64,000 nt of DNA from CBDEGR01 sp965237895 (GTDB taxonomy: Bacteria; Acidobacteriota; Terriglobia; UBA7540; JAPUME01), in the NCBI GenBank assembly GCA_965237895.1, contig CBDEGR010000002.1:2170001-2234000 (forward strand), written 5' to 3'. This document shows positions 55,454 through 63,458 of this stretch, in pieces (position 1 is the stretch's first letter; every line of letters begins with the position of its first letter). Below the pieces are notes generated by a model, which saw only the letters and a program-made list of their open reading frames with translations, was not told where the DNA came from and made no database searches. The position numbers and the translations under genes were made by a program.

Positions 55454-55769
55454 CCCCTTCGCCGGCCTCGGTGGCGATGGCCTTGTCAGCCAGGATCTTC
55501 TCAGACATTCGGTCAAACCGCCTGGCGATGCGCATGTAGAGATACGCCAGCGCCCAGGCCATCAAGAACTGCGAAAACGCAAACAGGTAGGCCCAGTTGA
55601 CGACGCCCCACACCTGGCGCTCCATCAGCTCCGGCCAGTAGCCGACCAGCACCGGCAGCGCGAAGTAGAAAATGACGAAGAACGCCATCGCGGATACGAT
55701 GAAACGCGTTTTCTGGGCGATCATCCGCCTATAGTCAGGCGAGTTGTGGATACGGTCCCATTGGTTCAT
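55446..55769 (-). CDS. yjcH: DUF485 membrane protein (ActP partner)
   Basis: A 107-residue protein with two transmembrane helices (RFIVSAMAFFVIFYFALPVL and NWAYLFAFSQFLMAWALAYL), the DUF485 pattern. It is always found in front of actP-type genes and is thought to assist the symporter. It starts MNQWDRIHNSPDYRRMIAQK. Confidence 0.92.
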   Translation of the reverse strand: MNQWDRIHNSPDYRRMIAQKTRFIVSAMAFFVIFYFALPVLVGYWPELMERQVWGVVNWAYLFAFSQFLMAWALAYLYMRIARRFDRMSEKILADKAIATEAGEGDE

Positions 55770-55789
55770 GGCGAAGCGCTAAGGATAAC

Positions 55790-55922
55790 TTTCTTCCATT
55801 TCGACCGCGAAGAAACTGGAGAGAAGGCCCTCCGCGGGAAGATAGAAGCGCTGCTACAGAAGACTAATCTGCAGCAGCTACAGCAGGGATATAGGATACT
55901 GAAGGCGCTTCTCGAGCCCTAA
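55790..55922 (+). pseudogene. Short C-terminal coding fragment
   Basis: In-frame residues GKIEALLQKTNLQQLQQGYR ILKALLEP precede a stop. This looks like the helical end of a regulator, but there is no start or domain. Confidence is low. Confidence 0.3.
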
Positions 55923-56132
55923 ACCAGTTCACTTATCTTGATCGCGGATGATATACCATCCAGTCGGTACCTGTTGCCGCTTCTGTTGGCAGCCCTAGAC
56001 CGCATAGGACCTGGGTCCTCCGTCTTTGGTCCCGATAACTGCCTTTCACCATCCAGGCAGAAGATAGGTAAGCGCTAGTCACTGGGTGGCGTCGGCGGGC
56101 CGGGTCTTCAACGTCGTGTCGTTTGTGGGGAC

Positions 56133-56217
56133 TGACCTGCCCCCGTTATTTGGTCCAATCATAATGTGAGTTTCCGGGGTTGTGTTTCTCCTGCAACCTT
56201 GAGTTCTGCCGGCGCGG
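56133..56217. mobile_element. Solo right-end fragment of an IS-A relative
   Basis: TGACCTGCCCCCGTTATTTG begins with the same 12 terminal bases as IS-A and then diverges. Only about 85 bases are present, directly before IS-A copy 6. Confidence 0.55.
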
Positions 56218-57387
56218 TGACCTGCCCCCAGTGATTGTACCAACTCGTATGTTAGTTCAGCGGTAATTCTGTCCCTAGGTCGGGAGGCAGCTGCCTCCCG
56301 AGCAGCGGCGGGATTTCCATGGCCTCCGGTGCCGGTGGACGATAACCAAGAGCACTGTGAGGTCGAACCCTGTTGTAGTGTCGCCTCCACTGCTCGATTA
56401 ACACCTTCGCTTCCTGCAAGGTGTAGAAGATCTCCCGGTCGAGCAACTCGTCTCGGAGCTTCCCATTAAAGCTCTCGTTGTAGCCGTTCTCCCAGGGACT
56501 CCCGGGTTGGATGTAGAGCGTCTTCACTCCGATTCGCCCCAGCCACTCTCGTAGAGCTTGGGCGCAGAACTCCGGGCCATTATCCGAGCGAAGGTGCTCG
56601 GGCGGACCTCGGAGAACGAACAGATCGGCCAGTAGCTGCACGACATCGTCGGATCGAATCTGGCGGGCCACCTGGATAGCCAGACATTCCCGAGTGTACT
56701 CATCGATGACCGTCAACAACCGGAAAGCCCTCCCGTCGTGAGTGCGGGCTTGGACGAAGTCGTAAGCCCAGACGTGGTTCGGACTGCAGGGGCGCAGACG
56801 AACGCACGATCCGTCGTTGAGCTAAAGGCGTCCACGCTTCGGCTGTTTCTGCGGCACTCTCAACCCCTCCCGCCTCCAGATGCGCTCCACTCTCTTATGG
56901 TTGACCCTCCAGCCGGCTCGCCGCAGCAAGGCCGTGACCCGACGATAGCCATAGCGACCAAACCGACCGGCCAGGGTGACGATGGCCCTCGTCAGGGCAT
57001 CCTCGTCGGGAGCAGCGATGCATCGATGGCGCTGGGTGGACCGGGGTTGGCTGAGCACTCGACAAGCCCGGCGTTCCGAGACACCCAACGCCTTACAGAT
57101 ATGCGCCGCCCACTGCCGGCGACGCGCCGGGCTTAGCCGTTTCCCCTTGTGACCTCCTGCAGAATCTGCTTGTCCAAGGTCAGGTCTGCAACCGCCCTCC
57201 TCAAGCGAGTGTTCTCCTGCTCGAGGACCTTCAACCGCTTGGCCTGATCCATCTTTAGACCGCCGTACTCCTTTCGCCAGCGGTAATAGGTCTGCTCGGT
57301 CACCCCCAACGACCGGCACACCTCGGCTACGCTGCGACCCTGGGCAAGTTCCACTTCGGTCTCTCGAAGTTTACCGCCATTATCCCC

Positions 57388-57416
57388 TTGACATACTTAT
57401 ATGCTTCCTGTAGAAT
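57388..57416 (+). promoter_or_regulatory. Promoter inside the IS1595 left end
   Basis: TTGACA (57388-57393) and TAGAAT (57411-57416) with a 17-base spacer overlap the terminal repeat, 20 bases before the transposase start. Transposase binding could thus repress its own gene. Confidence 0.65.
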
Positions 57417-57435
57417 GTATTATAGGAGGTTGGGA

Positions 57436-58287
57436 ATGACAAGTTTTTACGAGTTTCAAAAGCAGTTTCCGAATGATGAAGCCTGCCTTCATCAAATCAT
57501 GGTTTCGCGCTACGGCGGCACCCGCCTGGAATGCCCCAAGTGCAAGCGTAACAGTAAGTTTCACCGCATGAAAAAACAAAGAAACTACGTCTGCCAGTAT
57601 TGCGGACACCACATTTACCCTTGCGTGGGAACACCTATGGAGCGGTCGCGCATTGCCCTTCACAAGTGGTTCTTTGCGATCTTCCTGTTTTCCACTTCCC
57701 GCCACGGGGTTGCGGCCAGAGAACTCCAACGCCAGCTCAAGGTTACTTACAAAACGGCGTGGCGCATGGCGCATGAAATCCGCAAATACATGGCAGAGGT
57801 TGACGGCGAGCACCCGCTCGACGGACTGGTAGAAGCGGACGAAACCTATGTGGGCGGTCGCGTTCGAGGCAAGGGCCACGGATACCGGAAGAATAAGACC
57901 GTTGTTTTGGGCATGGCAAAGCGTGGGGGCGACATTATGACCAAGGTAGTTCCGAACGTGAAGCGTCGCACCCTGGAACCTCTGATCCGTGATAACGTGG
58001 CGGCTGGTTCGACTGTCCACACAGACGACCTCCGCTCCTATCTTCGCCTTCCGGCTGCTGGATACAAACACGCCGTTGTTAATCACAGCGCGGGTGAGTA
58101 TGTGAGAGGCAACTGCCATGTCAACTCCGTGGAGGGTTTTTGGTCGCGCCTAAAGAACTCGATTCGCGGGACTCACATTCACGTTTCTCGGAAGCACCTC
58201 TGGAAGTACGTGAAGGAGTTTGAGTATCGCTACAATCGGCGGAGACAGCCTTTTTCGATTTTCGCCGATCTGGTGGCGAGCCTCTAA
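57436..58287 (+). CDS. IS1595-family transposase
   Basis: This 283-residue transposase starts at the ATG of 57436 after AGGAGG. An N-terminal zinc ribbon (CPKCKRNSKFHRMKKQRNYVCQYC read in two halves) is followed by the ISXO2-like DDE domain: GLVEADETYVGGRVRGKGHG (first Asp), VHTDDLRSYLRL (second) and VNSVEGFWSRLKNSIRG (Glu). The catalytic residues and full length suggest activity. Confidence 0.92.
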   Translation: MTSFYEFQKQFPNDEACLHQIMVSRYGGTRLECPKCKRNSKFHRMKKQRNYVCQYCGHHIYPCVGTPMERSRIALHKWFFAIFLFSTSRHGVAARELQRQLKVTYKTAWRMAHEIRKYMAEVDGEHPLDGLVEADETYVGGRVRGKGHGYRKNKTVVLGMAKRGGDIMTKVVPNVKRRTLEPLIRDNVAAGSTVHTDDLRSYLRLPAAGYKHAVVNHSAGEYVRGNCHVNSVEGFWSRLKNSIRGTHIHVSRKHLWKYVKEFEYRYNRRRQPFSIFADLVASL

Positions 58288-58325
58288 CGGTCATGGCTTC
58301 TAACAGCGCATCGAAGCGGTCCATG

Positions 58326-58817
58326 TTATTCCCTCATGTCAGTCAAAGAAATCAATTCCTTCTTCATTGATTCTAGTTTTCTGGCAGACTTTAAGTCTTT
58401 GATCTTTGCCATCGCTCCCAATATCGGAATCACTTCCCAAACCAATTTTGGGTCATCTGGGACAGCTATCCCAAGCTTGTTCAGCCTTGCCAGGAGCAAG
58501 ATACAATCCTTTGTGCTCTTTAATGCCTCGCGGGTTTCTCCCGTATCTTTGCGCTTGTCCAACAATTTTAGAATTTTGTCTATTTCTGGTTCCAATGCCT
58601 GGAACTTGGTAGAGGGAAGAAACGAGTTAATGAAAGACCAGTTTACGGCAATTGTCATGGTAACCAAGACCGCCGATAGCGTAATATATTCTGCGTCGCC
58701 CATAGTAAATATTCCAGCTATAACATCGCTCTTCCAATATTTGATGGTTGACCACAGCCAGACAAACATCGGAGAAAGATCACGGAGAACCCTAAGAGCT
58801 TTTCGCCAATGCCGCAT
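58326..58817 (-). CDS. Unknown membrane protein carried by the IS1595 element
   Basis: A 163-residue protein with hydrophobic segments near residues 10-20 and 45-68 (YITLSAVLVTMTIAVNWSFI), followed by a helical, charged C-terminal half (LEPEIDKILKLLDKRKDTGE). It lies in the opposite strand to the transposase, fully inside the element. No family is recognised. IS1595 elements with passenger genes are known, so this is a plausible cargo gene. Confidence 0.6.
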   Translation of the reverse strand: MRHWRKALRVLRDLSPMFVWLWSTIKYWKSDVIAGIFTMGDAEYITLSAVLVTMTIAVNWSFINSFLPSTKFQALEPEIDKILKLLDKRKDTGETREALKSTKDCILLLARLNKLGIAVPDDPKLVWEVIPILGAMAKIKDLKSARKLESMKKELISLTDMRE

Positions 58818-59072
58818 CCAGACATGCTACACACCCTACCTAAGTATGTCAAGGGGATAAACACGAAGTTTACCGATAATCTGTTCGATCGAATGCTTCC
58901 TCTTGACCATCCTGACCTCCCTATTCCAGGTCCAACTCTAACATTAGAACTGGACCGGTTTGAGGGGGTCAGGTCAGGGGGGAAGGGGCAGTGCCTCAAG
59001 CCGCCATAGACCCTGAAAACTCAGACTAAATCCGCGCCTATCCGAGAAAAACAGATTTCGCGCTTTCAGCTC

Positions 59073-59228
59073 CTACCCTACCTGGTGTGAAGCACTTTCA
59101 GCGAGAAACCCACCGCACAAAGGTTTGTTGCGTGTTCCAGGGGCATTTGAGGCAAAGGTCCGACCCTGTTTTCGGGGCCTGCCCGTAGTTAATTTCACCC
59201 CACAGTCCGCACACCGAAAACTACGCAC
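59073..59228 (-). CDS. Small zinc-ribbon-like ORF in the prophage remnant
   Basis: A 51-codon frame from a GTG reads RSFRCADCGVKLTTGRPRKQ, with a CxxC knuckle and a basic tail. A second CxxC is not seen. The location downstream of phage genes is its main support. Confidence 0.3.
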   Translation of the reverse strand: MRSFRCADCGVKLTTGRPRKQGRTFASNAPGTRNKPLCGGFLAESASHQVG

Positions 59229-59417
59229 ATGCTTTCCGGCACGCTTCGCCCGTGTTCGCTAAATATTTCCCTGACTGCGGCATTCCTCCGAGCAATACCT
59301 TTTTCGCCCCTTGGGGACGGGGTTTCCGCAAAAACAGGATTAGTTGGGAACTGATTTTTTCACTTTCTACGTGGACTTTCCATTCTCGAAATAGATGTTT
59401 CGAGCCAGTTCCGCCAT

Positions 59418-59582
59418 CTAGGCAGCCATTTCACCCTTAGCTTCCACTGTCGGAACGCGCCCACCTTTCCTACCCATGAAGGACGGAGGAAGTAATTCTT
59501 TACTCTCAGGCTTGAACCGTATGATTCGGTCCAGAAGGCCCCGCTCAACAGCGTCTAGGTCAATGGTTTCTAATGTGCTCAT
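59418..59582 (-). CDS. Small phage ORF after the terminase small subunit
   Basis: A 54-residue frame (MSTLETIDLDAVERGLLDRI...GEMAA) whose ATG overlaps the terminase stop as ATGA. The tight coupling suggests a real gene. A large-terminase gene would be expected next but is absent. Confidence 0.5.
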   Translation of the reverse strand: MSTLETIDLDAVERGLLDRIIRFKPESKELLPPSFMGRKGGRVPTVEAKGEMAA

Positions 59583-60130
59583 TCCCCTGCCTTCTCGGCT
59601 CGCTCCATCCTTTCGGCAAGCGAAATGCTGCCGGTGGAATGGTGAACCTCAGTGAACAGTTTCAGGTGCTTCCCTAATAGCTCAAGAGCCCGGGTCTTGT
59701 CTGCCAGCTTGAACTTGACTCCCTTGACCTGGCGCCCGCCTCCATTGTCTTTTCCGCTTGTGCCATGTACATAGTCATAGACCCTGATCTCCTGAATCGC
59801 TGCGGCTTGTTCCCGAGTGAGTCTGGATAGATCCACATACACCTCCCCATTGCCCATACGGAGATAATCCAGCATGTTGGAGTAGCCCATCGAGCAAAGC
59901 TCCTCAAGAACACGATCCGCAGTAACCTGCAGTCGAGCCGCCCGTTTGTCCATTGCTTTCTGAATTGCTGAGAAAACGTGGGGTTTTTGCCTACTATTAC
60001 CTACCCAATCATAGGATTTACATCGAGCAACCGTCTTACTATAACCTGCTGATATAGCTGCCCTTTTGTGGTCAAGGTCAATCAGATATTCACCAACAAA
60101 CCGTCTTTCCCGAGCATCAAGCCGTTTCAT
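59579..60130 (-). CDS. Phage terminase small subunit
   Basis: A 183-residue protein starting MKRLDARERRFVGEYLIDLD, then KRAAISAGYSK, the typical N-terminal HTH of terminase small subunits that recognise phage DNA for packaging. The central and C-terminal parts (ALELLGKHLKLFTEVHHSTG) match the family. No capsid, portal or large-terminase genes are present, so only a prophage remnant remains. Confidence 0.85.
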   Translation of the reverse strand: MKRLDARERRFVGEYLIDLDHKRAAISAGYSKTVARCKSYDWVGNSRQKPHVFSAIQKAMDKRAARLQVTADRVLEELCSMGYSNMLDYLRMGNGEVYVDLSRLTREQAAAIQEIRVYDYVHGTSGKDNGGGRQVKGVKFKLADKTRALELLGKHLKLFTEVHHSTGSISLAERMERAEKAGE

Positions 60131-60139
60131 AGAGATTCT

Positions 60140-60526
60140 TTAAGGGTTAGGGTTGGAGTTTTGATAAGATGCCTCGGTTTGCCACCGTGACCTGGGAGAG
60201 AAAGTCCCCATAATCAGCCTGTTCGCCGCCCGCCGGGATTCCCTTCTGGCACCGGAACCTTTTGATTCTTTCCCCATCGCCGCGCTGCTTTTTCTGCTGT
60301 TTATTCTGCTGTTCTGAGCGGCACATACTCTGTCTCCTCCAGCCATTAGTTCTAGCCCAGCCACAAACCGCCGTTGGGAAGCCAAAGGGCCTCCGAAGGC
60401 ACTCCGCACCAATTGTAGAACTTCATCCCCAGCAGTCCTCCTCCACTCAACAAAGGATTTAGTCGGGCCCAGCATAAACTTCGCCTGCTCCCGTTGGGAT
60501 TCCTCGAAACTGCGGAAACGGTTCAC
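60140..60526 (-). CDS. Unknown small protein of the prophage remnant
   Basis: A 128-codon frame (MNRFRSFEESQREQAKFMLG...) ten bases upstream of the terminase gene on the same strand. It has a charged N-terminal half, with no recognised domain. Codon use in the C-terminal half is irregular. Confidence 0.4.
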   Translation of the reverse strand: MNRFRSFEESQREQAKFMLGPTKSFVEWRRTAGDEVLQLVRSAFGGPLASQRRFVAGLELMAGGDRVCAAQNSRINSRKSSAAMGKESKGSGARRESRRAANRLIMGTFSPRSRWQTEASYQNSNPNP

Positions 60527-60744
60527 GCTGCACTCCTTGTGCGCCGCCTATGCCGCTACACGAATCAATTCCAAACGGAAAGGAAGGGTGAGTGCATTCG
60601 GTACGTTGCAGGCCCCCGCAACCAAAGAATCAAGGGGTTAGGGCTCCATGCTCTAGCCCCTTACTTCTCTCATCTAACAGCCATCTAACAATTCACCGGA
60701 GACCACCAAGGGCAGCAGCAGTCTGACACACAGCAAAAGCAAGG

Positions 60745-61040
60745 TTCTCAAGCCGGCGGTGAGTTGGACGCGTCTTTCCTGCCATCGGTTCCGCGGGAAT
60801 GAAGTGCGCCTGTGGCGGGGCGTGATCGCCTATAACCTCTGGAATCTCTGGCGAGGATTGGCGTTGCCGAAGAGGATCGGGAACTGGTCACTGACTAGTT
60901 TGCAGCAGTGCTTCGTGAAGACAGGCGGGCGGCTGGTGAAACATGCCCGGTAATATTGGCTACTGTTGACAGAGAGCCATCTGACGCGGCGGCTGTTCGG
61001 AGCGATGGTGGGGCGGATAGATGCGCTGCCGAATATTGAC
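60745..61040 (+). pseudogene. IS1380 transposase, C-terminal fragment with stop
   Basis: SWTRLSCHRFRGNEVRLWRG, WNLWRGLALPKRIGNWSLTS, then a TAA, then YWLLLTESHLTRRLFGAMVG. This is the same domain as the fragment at 49738-50000 but on the other strand. It abuts the end of the gamma-glutamyltransferase gene. Confidence 0.8.
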
Positions 61041-62660
61041 TCAACTGTCTTCCACATGCAGAGCCATTCCATCGCCACCTGGGTCGGCGACCCCGCTCAA
61101 TCGACCCGTATCTGCATCGATGTCGATGGCGTGGACCAGCGCAAGCCCGCCCTGGCTTTGCGGGAGGCGCACGATGTTATACTTCATGCGGACTTGGGCG
61201 CAAACGCTCTCCGGAATGCGGGCGTGGCAAGTGATGGTCTCTCCCTGACAGTCGAAACGGGGCGCCAAGACAGCCTCCGTGATGGGCATGCCGAAGTCGA
61301 GCCGATTGAGAATGACCGTGAGCAAGGCTGTGATGATCCGGGTTGCGCCTGGAGCACCCAAAATCAGCTTCGGCTTTCCCCCCCTGAAGATTACCGTTGG
61401 TGACATGCCCGTGGTACGCGCTTTGCGCGCAAGAATGCTGTTCGGATGACCGGAAAACGGGTGAAAATTGATCATTGAATTGTTGTACATAAAGCCAAGT
61501 CCGGGGGTAATCACCCCCGAGGACGATCCCAGCGAGTGGGTGAGCGAAACGCAGTTGCCCCAGCGGTCGACCACGCTCACTTGCGTGGTGTCGGCTGAAC
61601 CGATTGAGACCTGCCCTGTGTCGATGTTTCGCCCGGCATCGATTGCCTCGCGCCATTGCTGCGCCCGTTCTTTGGAAATCATCCACTCAAGGGGCACGTC
61701 AACGAACCGCGGGTCGCCCAAATAACGGTTGCGGTCGGCAAACGCCGCTTTCATCGCCATCGAGACAAGGGAAATGTAGGCGGGGGAGTTGTGCCCCAGC
61801 CGGGTGAGATCGTAGCCCTCGAGGATATTCAACGTCGCCGCCAACGTGGGGCCGCCGTGAGGCGCCGATGCCGTCTGGATCATGTAGTCGCGGTACTGGA
61901 CGATGACGGGGGCCTCTTCACGAATCTTGTATTCAAAGAAGTCTTCCGCGGTCACCCAGCTACCGTGTGCCACAAGGTCCGTGGTTATGTCTGCTGCCAG
62001 CTTACCCTCATAGAAATCGTTGGGGCCGTCCTCAGCCAGGTGTTGGAGGGTCTGTCCGTAGTCGGGATTGCGAATCCGTTCGCCGGCGTCGTAGGCAGTG
62101 CCATTGGGCTTGAGGTAAATTCTCCGCACCTCTGGAGTGACGTGGAGTTTTTCGAAAAGAGACGAGCCTTCGAAGTAAAGTGGCTTGTCTTTCCAGCGGC
62201 CCGCAAGGTGGGCCCCCACCAGCCAGCCCTCCTCCGAAAGGCGGATGGCTGGCATAACCAAATCGGCCCAGCGCCAACTGCACCAGCGAGCATGGATGGC
62301 CTCTAGTCCTCGGACGGTGCCGGGGATGCAAATGGATAGATAGCCGTCCTCGTTGATCCTGTCTTTCAGGAAAAAGCCCCACCCACCGGGGTTCGGCTCG
62401 ATCACTTCGTCTTCCCACATCTCCGGCCGCACTTTCGATCCGGCGAGCGCGGGAGCGTCGAGGACTGCCTGCGACTGCCCCTTCTTCGAGGGCCAGCAGT
62501 TTAGTAACAAGTATCCACCCACGCCGCATGAATGCGGATCGACCACGAACTGCACGAAGGCGCAAGCCAACGCGGCATCGAAGGCATTCCCCCCCTTGGC
62601 CAGCACCTTCGCGCCTTCCTCAACTGCATCAGGCTGCGGGGCAACAATCATTCCTGACAT
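61041..62660 (-). CDS. Gamma-glutamyltransferase family protein
   Basis: A 539-residue Ntn-hydrolase-superfamily protein starting MSGMIVAPQPDAVEEGAKVL. The large-subunit part has GGNAFDAALACAFVQFVVDPHSCGVGGYLLL, and the autocleavage/catalytic region is ADTTQVSVVDRWGN, with the nucleophilic Thr before the small subunit. GSSSGVITPGLGFMYNNSM and ILGAPGATRIITALLTVI follow. Family members hydrolyse or transfer gamma-glutamyl groups or act as acylases. No signal peptide is seen, so it may be cytoplasmic or use a shortened start. The substrate is open. Confidence 0.88.
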   Translation of the reverse strand: MSGMIVAPQPDAVEEGAKVLAKGGNAFDAALACAFVQFVVDPHSCGVGGYLLLNCWPSKKGQSQAVLDAPALAGSKVRPEMWEDEVIEPNPGGWGFFLKDRINEDGYLSICIPGTVRGLEAIHARWCSWRWADLVMPAIRLSEEGWLVGAHLAGRWKDKPLYFEGSSLFEKLHVTPEVRRIYLKPNGTAYDAGERIRNPDYGQTLQHLAEDGPNDFYEGKLAADITTDLVAHGSWVTAEDFFEYKIREEAPVIVQYRDYMIQTASAPHGGPTLAATLNILEGYDLTRLGHNSPAYISLVSMAMKAAFADRNRYLGDPRFVDVPLEWMISKERAQQWREAIDAGRNIDTGQVSIGSADTTQVSVVDRWGNCVSLTHSLGSSSGVITPGLGFMYNNSMINFHPFSGHPNSILARKARTTGMSPTVIFRGGKPKLILGAPGATRIITALLTVILNRLDFGMPITEAVLAPRFDCQGETITCHARIPESVCAQVRMKYNIVRLPQSQGGLALVHAIDIDADTGRLSGVADPGGDGMALHVEDS

Positions 62661-62963
62661 CTAAAAGCTCCTTCATGCGTGGATGGCCTACTCGCCGGCA
62701 GCCATCTTAGGCCGCACCCATAGCCGGGTCAACACGCGCGCGGGATAGGAGACAGGTGCTTCCAAAAGTGCACCCCCCTCCTTGCCTTGAGCCGGTGTCC
62801 AGGTCAATGGCCTGGGGTGAGCCCTAAATACCCCCTGTTTCTACTCCACCCCCAGCGGGCGGTAGCTGAAACAAAACCAGATGGTTGGGGGGCATTCTTA
62901 GGCTTCAGTTTCCGGTTAGCGCGTTATACGGCCAAATGGAAGGAATCACTGGTGCTGCGCTGG
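62661..62963. other. Gap upstream of the gamma-glutamyltransferase gene
   Basis: It should contain the promoter of the minus-strand gene, but no strong consensus is seen. No other gene is supported. Confidence 0.4.
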
Positions 62964-63410
62964 TCACTGAAGTTCTAGCGCGCCAGGGGATACCAGGCTG
63001 GACCAAGCAGCCCGTGCAGAACTGCTCCGGCGGCTTGCCGCACAGTTCAAGGCCTTGGCCGGTTGCCGTGATGAATGCCTCCGGCAGGCATACACCCAGG
63101 CGTGGTTTGCGTAGGGTTTGCCGGTAGCCGTAATACCGCCAATGAGGGTGTCTTCGCGGTTGCTCTTCCACAACTGCGCAAACTCTTCCAAGCTATCGCG
63201 CTGCTGTACAGCACCGGGCGCAGCTACACTACGCATTCGCTCAGCCAGTGTTCGCATGACGTTTACTGTGTGATATGCAATCAGGGGGTCAATCAGGTTA
63301 AGGGCTACCCAGCGGGCCATTAGTCCTAACACAAGCAATGGCCACAACAGAGCAAGCAGCCTACGGCAAACAGGTGGATCGCATCGTCTAATGCCGTCTG
63401 GTGATAGCAC
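62964..63410 (-). CDS. Possible membrane-anchored unknown protein
   Basis: A 148-codon frame with one strong transmembrane helix (LLALLWPLLVLGLMARWVAL) and a soluble part containing LEEFAQLWKSNREDTLIGGI. The last about 50 residues are Arg/Ser-rich and may be out of frame; an overlapping frame (62905-63171) gives a more natural ending, so a frameshift is possible. Confidence 0.4.
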   Translation of the reverse strand: MLSPDGIRRCDPPVCRRLLALLWPLLVLGLMARWVALNLIDPLIAYHTVNVMRTLAERMRSVAAPGAVQQRDSLEEFAQLWKSNREDTLIGGITATGKPYANHAWVYACRRHSSRQPAKALNCAASRRSSSARAAWSSLVSPGALELQ

Positions 63411-63458
63411 ACCGCTACGGCAACTACCAGTGCCACCATAACGGCACCGCGTCGCGTC

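Larger units (their letters stand above)
57377..58863 (+). mobile_element. IS1595-family element with passenger gene (1,487 bp)
   Basis: Terminal repeats share TTATCCCCTTGACATACTTA. A 12-base CGAAGTTTACCG occurs on both sides (57365-57376 and 58864-58875). The family usually makes 8-bp duplications, so part of the match may be chance. Confidence 0.88.
56252..58910 (-). pseudogene. IS-A transposase OrfAB, copy 6; nonsense and insertion
   Basis: OrfB has the same TGG-to-TAG change as copy 3 (56822-56824). OrfA is broken by the IS1595 insertion after its first dozen codons. Confidence 0.88.
56218..58976 (-). mobile_element. IS-A copy 6, split by an IS1595 element
   Basis: 56218-57376 and 58876-58976 add up to exactly 1,260 bp of IS-A. 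The intervening 57377-58863 is a different element flanked by a duplicated CGAAGTTTACCG. The ends of IS-A itself show no target duplication. Confidence 0.93.

Noticed and set aside
61177..61686. An alternative minus-strand frame inside the gamma-glutamyltransferase gene
   Set aside because: It lies in another frame of an intact enzyme and shows no domain of its own.
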